Shown here: piece by piece, positions 18,213 through 28,381 of the stretch | Numbering within the stretch: position 1 is the stretch's first letter | Layout: each line of letters starts with the position of its first letter | DNA from: Thermotoga sp. Mc24 | GTDB taxonomy: Bacteria > Thermotogota > Thermotogae > Thermotogales > Thermotogaceae | Direction of reading: 5' to 3' | DNA length: 64,000 bases | Assembly: GCF_000784835.1 (NCBI RefSeq) | Contig: NZ_JSFH01000010.1 | Location: forward strand, 47,829 to 111,828 | Position numbers and translations under genes: made by a program | Notes under the pieces: model-generated | What the model saw: only the letters and a program-made list of their open reading frames with translations | Database searches by the model: none | Told to the model about the DNA's origin: nothing

Positions 18213-19407
18213 CGTTTCGAACCTCCGAAACACTCTTGTAGACCGCTTTGTATACTTCTTTGAGAGGAATTCCTTTCTCCTGTGCAACCTTCTTGCAAGC
18301 CTCGTACTCTGGTGAAATGTTCACGATCTCCGAATCGAAGCTCGCTATCTTGACTGGAATCTCTCCATATTCGGTCTTCACCGTTTTCACCGTGCGGATC
18401 GCCTCTACCTTTTCTGGGTAGAAAACCCTCGCACCTATGCTGGTGCTTTCTTTGAAAAGCAGTTTCAGGATCTCATCTTTTTTCGACTCGTGACAGAGAA
18501 CAGAGACCTTGACGGCCGGCCGGTTCTTCTTCATGTATATGGGTGTGAAAAAGACATCCTTTGCCCCCGCTTCAAACAGTCTCTCCATGAGATGGCTGAA
18601 CAGTTGTGGATTCATATCGTCCACGTTCGTTTCTATGAGAACATCTCCGGTTCTTTCGAAGGGTTCGATGTAACCGAGATACCCCCTCAGAACGTTCGGT
18701 ATTTCAAGATCCATCGTCCCAGCTCCGTATCCCACTTTTTCTACTCTCAAGATCGGTGTCCTGAACTCGTCAACTAAGCTCTTCAGGATCAAAGCTCCCG
18801 TCGGCGTGACCAATTCTGCACGTATTTTCTGATCCATATAGATTGGTATTCCTTTCAGCAGTTCGGCGGTGGCGGGAGCGGGAACCGGGTATCTGCCGTG
18901 CTCTGTCATTACAAAACCGCTCCCCGTGTTGACAGTACCGCAGAAAACCTTCTCCACTCCGAGAAGCTCCAGTCCGGCTACAGCTCCCGCGATCTCTATC
19001 ACAGCATCCATGGCTCCAACTTCGTGGAAATGAACCTTTTCTTTTGAGAGTCCGTGGATCTTGCTCTCCGCTTCTGCGAGAGTTTCGAACATCCTAATCG
19101 CTTTCTCCTTCAAAGGATCTTCGAGTCTGCTGAGTACTTCAACGATCTCGGAGAGATGTCTTCCATGGTGGTGATCGTGATCCGACACAATGTGATCCTC
19201 GTGGTGCTCTTTTCCGGGGAAAACAACGTCAACTTTTGTGGCAGTTACTCCCTTCTTGTTCACCTTTTTCACCACAAAATCGAACTCGACGTTGAGCTTC
19301 TCAAGACGGGATTTTATCTTTTCTGGATCCACTCCAAGATCGACCAGAAGGCCAAGGAACATGTCTCCGGATATCCCCGAGAAAGGATCGAGATAGAGGA
19401 TCCTCAT
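18205..19407 (-). CDS. larC: LarC, nickel insertion cyclometallase, single uninterrupted frame
   Basis: 400 residues, ATG 19407 preceded by [30 protein letters not shown] is the family start. A histidine-rich loop [18 protein letters not shown] near residues 68-85 fits nickel binding. The remaining DUF111 motifs are present ([43 protein letters not shown]). LarC uses CTP to insert nickel into the pyridinium-dithiocarboxylate cofactor. In Lactobacillus larC needs a programmed frameshift; here both halves are in one frame. It is the first gene of the lar operon. Confidence 0.94.
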   Translation of the reverse strand: MRILYLDPFSGISGDMFLGLLVDLGVDPEKIKSRLEKLNVEFDFVVKKVNKKGVTATKVDVVFPGKEHHEDHIVSDHDHHHGRHLSEIVEVLSRLEDPLKEKAIRMFETLAEAESKIHGLSKEKVHFHEVGAMDAVIEIAGAVAGLELLGVEKVFCGTVNTGSGFVMTEHGRYPVPAPATAELLKGIPIYMDQKIRAELVTPTGALILKSLVDEFRTPILRVEKVGYGAGTMDLEIPNVLRGYLGYIEPFERTGDVLIETNVDDMNPQLFSHLMERLFEAGAKDVFFTPIYMKKNRPAVKVSVLCHESKKDEILKLLFKESTSIGARVFYPEKVEAIRTVKTVKTEYGEIPVKIASFDSEIVNISPEYEACKKVAQEKGIPLKEVYKAVYKSVSEVRNDV

Positions 19408-19438
19408 CGTATTCGCACCTCCGTGTCTTTTTTAAGTA

Positions 19439-19467
19439 AGTATACACTAATTCCTGATGCGAACTAA
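19439..19467 (-). promoter_or_regulatory. promoter of the larCBE operon
   Basis: Read on the minus strand: TTAGTT, 17 bases, TATACT. The -10 matches 5/6 and the spacing is ideal. It lies about 32 bases upstream of the larC start. Confidence 0.5.
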
Positions 19468-19551
19468 GTAACGGTTGATTTAAATTGGGAAGATTCGAAG
19501 CATCCTTGCCGCAAAATAATAATGGATAACCCAGCAAGGAGGTCATGTGCA

Positions 19552-21195
19552 ATGAGATGGGAAGAAGTTGAGCCGATTGTTCGAGAACTTTTGGATTTCC
19601 AGATCAGTTCCTCCGAAGAGTTCAGAACTTTCATCAACAAAGTGACGGACTTCTTCGATTGGATAAGAGAAGAACACGGATGGCTCTACATCAAAATGAC
19701 TGTGAACGCAGACAAGGAAGAGCACGCAAAAGCTTACGAGGAGTTTCAAAAAGAAATCGTGGCAAAACTCAAGCCTTACGAACAGAAAATAAAAGAGAAA
19801 ATCGTAGAAAACGAACACTTCGCTCCACAAGGTTACGAACACATGATGAAGGTGATCAAAAACGATGTGGAACTGTTCAGGGAGAAAAACGTTCCTCTTC
19901 AGGTGAAAGAGAGCATCATCTCCAGAAATTACGGCACGATCGTGGGAAACATCGAAGTCGATTTCAAAGGAGAGAAAAAGACGCTCCAGCAGCTTTCTGT
20001 ATACCTGAGAGATCCCGACAGATCTACAAGGGAACTCGCCTGGAGGAAAAGGTACGAAGGAATCTGGAGAGTCAGAGACAAACTCAACGAACTCTTCGAC
20101 GAACTCAAAGAGATCAGGCACCAGCAAGCTTTGAACGCGGGTTTCTCCAACTACAGAGACTACACGCACAGGTTGAAGGGCAGGTTCGAATACACCCCAG
20201 AAGACCTGTATCGCTTCCATGAGGCAGTGGAAAAGGAAGTTGTTCCCTATCTGGTGGAGAGAACAAAGGTCAGGCAGAAAAAGCTGAGAATCGAAAGTGT
20301 CAGACCCTGGGACACAGCGGTAGATGTGGATGGAAAGGTCTTGAAACCTTTCTCCTCGGTAGAAGAATTCATGGAGAAAACCGAGAAAGCGCTCAAAAGA
20401 CTGAACCCCATCTTTGCAGAAAGATTCCGTCTCATGAGAGAAAAGAACCTCCTCGATCTTGAAAACAGAAAAGGAAAAGCTCCAGGTGGATACAACCACA
20501 CGCTTCCAAAAACGGGAGCTCCTTTCATTTTCATGAACGCGGTGGGACAGCCCGGGGATGTGAGAACGATCTTTCACGAACTGGGACACTCGATGCACTC
20601 GTTTGAAACGCTGAGTCTTCCAGTCTTTTACAGACCGCACAGAATGGAAGTTGCAGAACTTGCCTCCATGTCCATGGAACTCATCTCCATGGAATACTGG
20701 GACGAGTTCTACACCGATCCTGATGATCTGAAAAAGGCAAAGATCGAAGAGCTTGAAGGCACACTCTACTTTTTGCCGTGGTGCATGATCGTTGACGCAT
20801 TCCAGCACTGGATCTACACCAATCCAGATCACACACCACAGGAAAGGAACGAATACTTTGCTTACTTGATGGACAGATTCAATCCTGGAGTGGATTGGAA
20901 CAATCTGGACGAAGAAAAGAAGACGAGGTGGCTCTTTCAACTTCACATCTTCGAGGTACCGTTCTACTACATCGAGTACGGTATAGCACAGATAGGAGCC
21001 CTGGCAATTTACAGAAACTACATAGAAGATCCAGAAAAAGCACTGAACGACTACCAAAGATTTTTATCCGTGGGTTGTTCGATGCCAGTAGACGAAGTCT
21101 ATAAAACAGCGGGAATAGAGCTCAACTTCTCGAGGGATTACATAAGAGAGATCGTGGACTTTGTGGCAAAACAGATCGAAGAAATAGAAAAATGA
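19552..21195 (+). CDS. pepF: oligoendopeptidase F-like M3 metallopeptidase
   Basis: 547 residues. The ATG at 19552 follows AAGGAGG by nine bases; the in-frame ATG at 19522 has none. FHELGHSMHSFE near residue 345 holds HExxH, and the third zinc ligand is expected in ELASMSMELISMEYW about 28 residues later, the M3 pattern. The large helical N-terminal part is typical of M3B oligopeptidases, and there is no signal peptide. These cytoplasmic enzymes cut short peptides, here probably for peptide recycling. The length matches the pz-peptidase/PepF subgroup. The gene is monocistronic with a shared terminator after it. Confidence 0.9.
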   Translation: MRWEEVEPIVRELLDFQISSSEEFRTFINKVTDFFDWIREEHGWLYIKMTVNADKEEHAKAYEEFQKEIVAKLKPYEQKIKEKIVENEHFAPQGYEHMMKVIKNDVELFREKNVPLQVKESIISRNYGTIVGNIEVDFKGEKKTLQQLSVYLRDPDRSTRELAWRKRYEGIWRVRDKLNELFDELKEIRHQQALNAGFSNYRDYTHRLKGRFEYTPEDLYRFHEAVEKEVVPYLVERTKVRQKKLRIESVRPWDTAVDVDGKVLKPFSSVEEFMEKTEKALKRLNPIFAERFRLMREKNLLDLENRKGKAPGGYNHTLPKTGAPFIFMNAVGQPGDVRTIFHELGHSMHSFETLSLPVFYRPHRMEVAELASMSMELISMEYWDEFYTDPDDLKKAKIEELEGTLYFLPWCMIVDAFQHWIYTNPDHTPQERNEYFAYLMDRFNPGVDWNNLDEEKKTRWLFQLHIFEVPFYYIEYGIAQIGALAIYRNYIEDPEKALNDYQRFLSVGCSMPVDEVYKTAGIELNFSRDYIREIVDFVAKQIEEIEK

Positions 21196-21220
21196 AGCCC
21201 TGGCACTGCCAGGGCTTTTT
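21196..21220. terminator. bidirectional hairpin terminator
   Basis: AGCCCTGG and CCAGGGCT form an 8-bp stem followed by TTTTT on the plus strand. It sits exactly between the convergent peptidase and TPM genes and can serve both. Confidence 0.85.
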
Positions 21221-21935
21221 ACCATCCCCTCGAAGCACCTCCACCACCGGAAGATCCTCCGCCGAATCCCCCAAAACCTCCTGATCCTCCTCTTGAACTA
21301 CCGAACCCACCAGGAAACCTGGGTCCTCTGTACCAGTGTCTCCCTCTTCCCATGATGGAAGAGAAGATGATAAACGCAATGACAATGACTATGATCGAAA
21401 TGCCACTGATGTCTGTCCCTCTTTCAGGAAGATCAGAAGTTCCAGTGAGTTCCACTCCGTACTCTTTCGCCACCTCGTTTGCGACGGCTAGGTAACCGTA
21501 ATAAATCCCTTTTGAGTATTCTCCGTTTTTGAAATAAGGGATCACGTACTCGTCAAGGATCCTTCCCGCTTTTCCATCTGGAATGGCACCTTCCAGACCG
21601 TAACCGACCTCTATTCTCACCTTCCTGTCGTTCATAGCAACAAGAAGAAGGACTCCGTTGTTTTTCTCTTTCTGTCCTATTCCCCATTCTCTGAAGAGCC
21701 GGTTCGCGTACTCTTCGATCGTGAGGCCGGAGAGGGAAGGCACGACGACAACCACCACCTGAGCCGTTGTTTTGTCTTCCAGTTCCTTTCCAACGGAGAT
21801 GATCTTTTCCACAGTGGTTTTATCGAGAACACCCACGTAGTCGTTCACGTACTTGTACGGGGTCGGCTTTGGAAACTCAACTGAAAGCAAAAGAACAGAT
21901 GCAACAGCAAAAATCAACAGAAAAATCTTTCTCAT
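21219..21935 (-). CDS. TPM-domain (YgcG-like) membrane protein with Gly-rich tail
   Basis: 238 residues. [19 protein letters not shown] is a signal peptide. Residues 25-150 are a TPM domain (YVNDYVGVLDKTTVEKI, AQVVVVVVPSLSGL, NGVLLLVAMNDRKVRIEVGYG), exposed outside the membrane. Residues 175-192 are one membrane helix (ISIIVIVIAFIIFSSIM), and the tail is rich in Gly, Ser and Arg, like many family members. The gene overlaps the lemA stop by one base, and LemA-TPM pairs are widespread. The role is unclear; TPM domains have been linked to phosphatase activity, photosystem repair and membrane stress. Confidence 0.88.
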   Translation of the reverse strand: MRKIFLLIFAVASVLLLSVEFPKPTPYKYVNDYVGVLDKTTVEKIISVGKELEDKTTAQVVVVVVPSLSGLTIEEYANRLFREWGIGQKEKNNGVLLLVAMNDRKVRIEVGYGLEGAIPDGKAGRILDEYVIPYFKNGEYSKGIYYGYLAVANEVAKEYGVELTGTSDLPERGTDISGISIIVIVIAFIIFSSIMGRGRHWYRGPRFPGGFGSSRGGSGGFGGFGGGSSGGGGASRGW

Positions 21936-22498
21936 CAGAACTTCACCTCGGGAACTTCCTCGGCTCCCGGTTTCGCTTCAAAATACTGCTTTTCTTCAAA
22001 TCCAAACATCCTCGCAAAGATCACACCGGGGAATTTCTTTATGGCGGTGTTGTATCTCTTCACCGCTTCGTTGTAGTCTCTTCTTGCAACTGCGATCCTG
22101 TTCTCCGTCCCGGCGAGTTCATCCATGAGCTGACGGAAATTGGCATCCGCTTTCAGATTGGGATAGTTCTCGGCTATGGCAAGAAGCCTCGAAAGGGCCG
22201 AAGAAAGCTCCGCATCGGCCTGGGCGCTTTCCTGAGGAGTTTTCGCACCTATTAGCTTTGCTCTGGCGTTCGCTATTTCCTCGAGTATCTCTCTTTCGTG
22301 TGCAGCGTAGCCTTTTACAGTTTCAACGAGATTTGGAATGAGATCTGCCCTTCTTTGAAGCTGATTCTGTATCTGGCTGTACTTTTCCTGAACTTCCTGC
22401 TCGAGGGAAACAAGGTAGTTGTAGTATCCCACAGTTGTTCCAATAATGACAACTACCAATATGAGTATCACTATCAGTACGATCAGACCTTTTTTCAC
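21935..22498 (-). CDS. lemA: LemA family membrane protein
   Basis: 187 residues. One N-terminal membrane helix ([21 protein letters not shown]) is followed by the helical LemA domain: [79 protein letters not shown]. The N-terminus should be outside or inside by a single pass, with the four-helix bundle in the periplasm as proposed for relatives. It is the first gene of a two-gene operon with the TPM protein. Function is not established for the family. Confidence 0.93.
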   Translation of the reverse strand: MKKGLIVLIVILILVVVIIGTTVGYYNYLVSLEQEVQEKYSQIQNQLQRRADLIPNLVETVKGYAAHEREILEEIANARAKLIGAKTPQESAQADAELSSALSRLLAIAENYPNLKADANFRQLMDELAGTENRIAVARRDYNEAVKRYNTAIKKFPGVIFARMFGFEEKQYFEAKPGAEEVPEVKF

Positions 22499-22644
22499 GG
22501 AGATCCCTCCTTTCGCTTATCTATGTTACCATGGAATCTGTTTTATGAAAATTTTTGTTCGCAGATATTGTACAAGAAATTCATTTATCACCAACTAATA
22601 AGAACTATTGGATTTTATGATCGAAATTCTTTGTTTTTCTTCTG

Positions 22645-22674
22645 TTGACTTTTTATTTTCTTTCGTGTTACCAT
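22645..22674 (+). promoter_or_regulatory. promoter of the rbs/sugar operon
   Basis: TTGACT, 18 bases, TACCAT. The -35 matches 5/6 and the -10 four of six. Predicted initiation near 22681 coincides with the first base of the operator pair. The remainder of the gap 22499-22731 shows nothing else. Confidence 0.55.
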
Positions 22675-22680
22675 TCTGGT

Positions 22681-22704
22681 GAAAACGATTTCGAAAACGA
22701 TTTC
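22681..22704 (+). promoter_or_regulatory. tandem LacI-type operators of the rbs operon
   Basis: GAAAACGATTTC occurs twice back to back. Each copy is an imperfect palindrome with the central CG that LacI-family proteins prefer. Position at the transcription start implies repression. The regulator is probably the LacI protein encoded at the far end of the gene set (34870-35868). Confidence 0.75.
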
Positions 22705-22731
22705 ATCAAGACATAAAGGAGGATGTTTCAA

Positions 22732-23622
22732 GTGATTTCCGTCGTGGGGAGTTCAAACATAGATATCGTTCTAAAGGTTGATCACTTCACAAAACCTGGT
22801 GAAACCCAGAAAGCGTTAGAGATGAACGTTTTCCCGGGCGGAAAAGGAGCGAATCAGGCTGTAACAGTTGCAAAGATCGGAAGGAAAGGATGTCACTTTG
22901 TAACGTGTGTTGGAAACGACGGTTATTCCGATTTGATCATAAAAAATTTTGAAAAACTCGGAATAACTGGATATATAAGAGTCGATACTCCCACAGGAAG
23001 AGCATTTATAGAGGTGGATAAAACAGGACAAAACAGAATCATCATCTTTCCTGGAGCGAACGCCGAACTGAAAAGAGAGTTGATCGACTGGAAAACACTT
23101 TCTGAAAGTGATATCCTTCTCCTTCAAAATGAAATTCCATTTGAAACTACTCTGGAGTGTGCAAAGAAATTCGGAGGAATTGTGATCTTCGATCCTGCAC
23201 CAGCACAGGGAATAAACGGAGAGATCTTCCAGTACGTGGACTATCTCACACCGAATGAAAAAGAGATCGAAGCCCTGTCGAAAGAATTCTTCGGTGAATT
23301 TCTGTCGATCGAAAAAGCCGCTGAGAATTTTCTAAAACTTGGTGTCAGGAATGTGATAGTTAAACTCGGTGACAAAGGAGCACTTCTGGTGAACAAAAAT
23401 GGAGAAAAACACTTTCCAGCCTTCAAAGTAAAAGCTGTGGACACAACGGCAGCGGGGGACGTGTTCAACGGAGCCTTCGCTGTTGTCCTCTCTGAAGGGA
23501 AACCACCAGAAGAGGCTGTGATCTTTGGAATGGCAGCAGCGGCTATATCTGTAACAAAAGTGGGGGCTCAAAGTTCTATTCCAGCGAGAGAAGAAGTAGA
23601 GGCGTTTTTGAAGAATTTATGA
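22732..23622 (+). CDS. rbsK: ribokinase
   Basis: 296 residues from GTG 22732; AGGAGG ends nine bases before it, while the ATG at 22723 touches the ribosome site. VVGSSNIDIVLKVDHF is the PfkB-family start, FPGGKGANQAVTVAK the first signature and VDTTAAGDVFNGAFAVVLS the second, with the catalytic Asp in AAGDVF. The enzyme phosphorylates ribose at C5. It opens a twelve-gene plus-strand set, directly under the operator pair. All active-site motifs are intact. Confidence 0.93.
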   Translation: MISVVGSSNIDIVLKVDHFTKPGETQKALEMNVFPGGKGANQAVTVAKIGRKGCHFVTCVGNDGYSDLIIKNFEKLGITGYIRVDTPTGRAFIEVDKTGQNRIIIFPGANAELKRELIDWKTLSESDILLLQNEIPFETTLECAKKFGGIVIFDPAPAQGINGEIFQYVDYLTPNEKEIEALSKEFFGEFLSIEKAAENFLKLGVRNVIVKLGDKGALLVNKNGEKHFPAFKVKAVDTTAAGDVFNGAFAVVLSEGKPPEEAVIFGMAAAAISVTKVGAQSSIPAREEVEAFLKNL

Positions 23623-23634
23623 GGGGGCAGAATC

Positions 23635-24042
23635 ATGAAAAAGGTTGGTATTTTGAATTCGGAAATTTCTAAGATTGTAGCGGATATGGGACACATGGAT
23701 ACATTAGCCGTTGTGGACTTAGGATTTCCTATCCCGCAGGGAGTAAAAAAAGTAGATCTGGTGGTTGATAGAGGAAAGCCTGGCTTGATGGAAGTTATAG
23801 AAATTCTTCTTCGGGAGTTAAAGGTGGAGAGAATAATCCTTGCAAAGGAGATGGATGAGAAGAGTATACAAACTAAACAGGAACTTCTGAAACTTATAGA
23901 GAAAATGAATGGACCAGTTGAAGTCGTTACAGTTCCTCATAAGGAGTTTAAGGAAATGTCGAAAAACGTGAAGGGGATTATCAGAACAGGAGCGGACATT
24001 CCTTATTCCAATGTAATACTTGTGGGAGGGGTTATCTTCTAA
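23635..24042 (+). CDS. rbsD: D-ribose pyranase
   Basis: 135 residues, ATG 23635 with a purine-rich GAGGGGG site. MKKVGILNSEISKIVADMGH carries the catalytic His20, followed by DTLAVVDLGFPIP with the conserved Asp, and the C-terminal RTGADIPYSNVILVGGV is typical. RbsD turns the pyranose form of ribose into the furanose that ribokinase uses. It lies 12 bases after rbsK and before rbsB, as a genuine ribose module would. This gene is strong evidence that ribose is one substrate of the operon. Confidence 0.93.
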   Translation: MKKVGILNSEISKIVADMGHMDTLAVVDLGFPIPQGVKKVDLVVDRGKPGLMEVIEILLRELKVERIILAKEMDEKSIQTKQELLKLIEKMNGPVEVVTVPHKEFKEMSKNVKGIIRTGADIPYSNVILVGGVIF

Positions 24043-24048
24043 ATTTGA

Positions 24049-25071
<1,023 letters not shown>

Positions 25072-25091
25072 TCACTGAGCTAATCTAGACA

Positions 25092-25128
25092 GGGGGACCC
25101 GCGACCTATGAGCGGGTGCCCCCTTTTA
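25092..25128 (+). terminator. intercistronic hairpin (attenuator) after rbsB
   Basis: GGGGGACCCGC pairs with GCGGGTGCCCCC around a short loop, with TTTT after it. It separates rbsB from its transporter genes, a common way to make more binding protein than permease. Downstream genes still need to be transcribed, so termination must be partial. Confidence 0.75.
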
Positions 25129-25144
25129 GAAAGGAGGATGGAAT

Positions 25145-25798
25145 TTGAAATCGAAGTTAACTAAAAGAAAAGTTATTTCCATGATTGTTGTCTTCTTTAT
25201 CTTACTTCTGATCTATCTTTCGTGTGATGTCATTCCTATAGAAGAAATGGAGAAAGGCTTCGATCCCAAAAGATACGCCAGAGAATTATGGTTCAAGCTC
25301 CAAGACATGATGAACGAGGGACTTGGTTATGATGCGGTGGAAGTTTTAAATACATTGGACGAAAATCCTGAACTTGCTCATCAAAAGTTTGCTAAGGTAG
25401 TTGGCGTTTCAAATTACAGATATTACATCATACAGGGTGTAGGAGAAATTGTTGAAATAAAAGACGATGGAATACTCGTTAAAGTCAGAGAAAACCGCAA
25501 AGTTCCAGATTTGTTTCTAAGTAATCACATTTTTGGCAATGGAATAGTCAACGCTACTGGTATTGCAAAAATGGAAGATTTTGATAGAATCATTGATTTC
25601 AACCTCACTGCCACGGAGCTGAACAAAATAGTGAAAGAAGAGGTGGTCAATTCTTTCTTAAAACAACTCTCGAAAGGAGCAGGCAGCGTGGGTTCTCTTG
25701 TTAGATTCATAGCCGTTTTTACTCTACTCAAAGATGAAGAAATTAAGTATCCAATAGAAGCGATTCCGCTTTATCTGGAAATTCAGGGAGGTTTTTGA
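25145..25798 (+). CDS. DUF2291 lipoprotein of the sugar ABC importer cluster
   Basis: 217 residues. The TTG at 25145 is the only usable start after AAAGGAGG; the ATG inside that site runs into a stop. The N-terminus [20 protein letters not shown] then LIYLSC gives a positive n-region, hydrophobic core and lipobox, so a lipid-anchored outer-face protein. DUF2291 proteins are encoded with Rbs-type ABC transporters in several phyla; I place this one there by the layout ([12 protein letters not shown], the beta-rich middle, NDYRY-like repeats) and by position between rbsB and rbsA. The role is unknown. Codon use is AT-rich compared with flanking genes. Confidence 0.75.
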
Positions 25799-25799
25799 T

Positions 25800-27371
25800 A
25801 TGATGCTCAACACAGAAAAAGAAAGGGAAGTATTGCTGGAAGCCAGAAATATTACCAAAACTTTTCCGGGAGTAATCGCTGTCAATAATGTAACTCTTCA
25901 AATATATAAAGGGGAAGTTTGCGCTCTGGTTGGAGAAAACGGAGCTGGCAAATCCACTCTCATGAAGATTTTGGCCGGGGTATATCCGGATTACGAGGGA
26001 CAGATCTTTCTGGAAGGAAAAGAGGTTCGATTCAGGAATCCAAGAGAAGCCCAGGAGAATGGAATCGCCTTAATTCCTCAAGAACTAGATCTTGTACCTA
26101 ATCTTAGTTCAGCTGAAAATATCTTTCTCTCCAGAGAACCGGTCAACGAGTTTGGTGTGATTGAATACCAGAAAATGTTTGAACAAGCTTCAAAATTATT
26201 TTCAAAGCTAGGAGTTAATATCGATCCAAAAACAAAAGTGGAAGATCTGAGCACTAGTCAACAACAAATGGTAGCTATTGCTAAAGCACTTTCACTTGAC
26301 GCCAAAATAATCATCATGGACGAACCAACCTCTGCCATAGGTAAACGTGAAACTGAACAACTGTTCAATATTATAAGATCTTTAAAAAATGAAGGAAAAT
26401 CTGTGATTTACATTTCTCATCGATTAGAGGAAATATTCGAAATAGCTGACAGGGTTGTTGTGATGAGAGATGGTAGAAAGGTAGGAGAGGGTCCCATAGA
26501 AGAATTTGATCATGATAAACTTGTTAGATTAATGGTAGGAAGAAGTATAGATCAGTTTTTTATAAAAGAACGTGCGACAATAACAGACGAAATTTTCAGA
26601 GTGGAAGGTATTAAACTGTGGAGTTTGGACAGAAAGAAACTTTTAGTTGATGATGTGAGTTTTTACGTCAGGAAGGGAGAAGTATTGGGAATATATGGAT
26701 TAGTCGGCGCTGGAAGAACAGAACTTTTGGAGGCTATATTCGGCGCCCATCCAGGTCGTACAGAAGGAAAGGTATTCATTGGAGGAAAAGAAATAAAAAT
26801 TCACTCTCCTAGGGACGCTGTAAAGAATGGGATAGGATTAGTCCCAGAGGATAGAAAAACTGCAGGACTGATTCTTCAAATGTCTGTTTTGCATAATATA
26901 ACCCTCCCTTCAGTGGTAATGAAACTTATCGTTAGAAAATTTGGATTAATAGATAGTCAACTCGAAAAAGAAATCGTTCGTTCGTTTATAGAAAAATTAA
27001 ACATTAAAACTCCTTCACCCTATCAAATCGTGGAGAACCTCAGTGGAGGAAACCAGCAAAAAGTAGTTCTGGCAAAATGGCTTGCAATAAAACCAAAGGT
27101 ACTTCTCTTAGATGAACCTACCAGAGGAATTGATGTAAACGCAAAGAGTGAGATTTACAAACTCATAAGTGAAATGGCTGTTTCAGGAATGGGTGTAGTT
27201 ATGGTTTCCTCTGAACTTCCAGAGATACTTGCCATGTCCGACAGAATTCTTGTTATGTCTGAGGGGCGGAAAACAGCTGAGTTTCTCAGAGAAGAAGTCA
27301 CCGAGGAAGATCTTCTGAAAGCAGCAATCCCCAGAAGTGTGAAGGTAGAAACAACACAAAGGGAGGAGTGA
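25800..27371 (+). CDS. rbsA: ribose-type ABC importer ATPase, duplicated cassette
   Basis: 523 residues with two fused ABC domains. The first has Walker [14 protein letters not shown], Walker [13 protein letters not shown] and a weak signature ([15 protein letters not shown]); the second has the degenerate P-loop [16 protein letters not shown] and a full [15 protein letters not shown] signature with [12 protein letters not shown]. This asymmetry is normal for RbsA/XylG. Start ATG 25800 follows AGGGAGG. It powers uptake of the sugar bound by RbsB, with RbsC just downstream. Confidence 0.94.
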
Positions 27372-27378
27372 GTAAAAG

Positions 27379-28374
27379 ATGCAGGTCGAGAGATCCAGAG
27401 CGAAGATTTCGTGGTATCAAAGGATATCTCGCTATCAGTCGATTTTCATACTTCTTGGTCTTATCGTCTTGTTCAGTTTTCTGTCCAATCGATTTCTCAC
27501 TCTTGAAAATTTCTGGATCATTCTCAGACAAACAGCTGTTAACCTCTGTATAGCTGTGGGTATGACGTTTGTCATTCTCACGGGAGGAATAGATCTATCT
27601 GTTGGTTCTATCCTTGGATTCTCGGGGGCTGTAACCGCAAAACTTTTGAAGTATGGTCTGATACTAAGTGCGTTTGGTGTCGTGCTCAAGTTCAATCCTC
27701 TTGGTGCATCAATAATTGGAGTCTTGGCTGGTTTTGCAATAGGATTGTTCAATGGGTTTATTATCACAAGATTCAATATTCCCCCATTTGTGGCCACACT
27801 GGGAACAATGACAGCAGTTAGAGGATTCATCATGCTTCTGACTAAAGGACATCCTATAACGCGATTGGGTGATAGTTTTGACTTCATAGGTTCTGGGTGG
27901 TTTTTAGGGATTCCAATGCCAGTCTGGATAGCCGCTATAGCCACAGGAGTAGGCATTTTTATTCTCAGAAAAACTCAGTTTGGAAGATATGTATATGCTG
28001 TTGGAGGTAATGAAAAAGCAGCAGTTCTCTCTGGTGTGAATTCAAAACTGACGAAACTCTGGGTGTACGCGATATCGGGTATCCTCTCGGCTGTTGCAGG
28101 TCTAATAGTTACCGCCCGTTTAGATTCAGCCCAGCCAAATGCTGGTTTGATGTACGAGCTAGATGCAATAGCCGCAACAGTTATTGGAGGAGCCTCTCTT
28201 TCAGGTGGAAAAGGAACTCTCATAGGAACTGTTGTAGGTGCATTGATAATTGGTGTTTTGAACGATGGGTTGGTACTCGTTGGTGTTTCTCCTTTCTGGC
28301 AACAGGTTGCAAAGGGATTCATAATAATAGCTGCTGTGATAGCAGAAAAACTCGGTAGAGGGGAAAAGGAGTGA
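27379..28374 (+). CDS. rbsC: ribose-type ABC importer permease
   Basis: 331 residues, eight to ten membrane segments. TFVILTGGIDLSVGSILGFSG and NGFIITRFNIPPFVATLGTM are hallmark RbsC segments, and DAIAATVIGGASLSGGKGT is the cytoplasmic loop that contacts the ATPase. ATG 27379 lies eight bases after the rbsA stop, with GGGAGGAG in between. It forms the homodimeric channel of the importer. Confidence 0.94.
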   Translation: MQVERSRAKISWYQRISRYQSIFILLGLIVLFSFLSNRFLTLENFWIILRQTAVNLCIAVGMTFVILTGGIDLSVGSILGFSGAVTAKLLKYGLILSAFGVVLKFNPLGASIIGVLAGFAIGLFNGFIITRFNIPPFVATLGTMTAVRGFIMLLTKGHPITRLGDSFDFIGSGWFLGIPMPVWIAAIATGVGIFILRKTQFGRYVYAVGGNEKAAVLSGVNSKLTKLWVYAISGILSAVAGLIVTARLDSAQPNAGLMYELDAIAATVIGGASLSGGKGTLIGTVVGALIIGVLNDGLVLVGVSPFWQQVAKGFIIIAAVIAEKLGRGEKE

Positions 28375-28381
28375 TCAAAGA

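Noticed and set aside
19543..21057. 504-codon open frame opposite the M3 peptidase
   Set aside because: Shadow frame caused by codon bias; no ribosome site and rich in unlikely Phe/Val/His runs, while the plus-strand peptidase has all family motifs.
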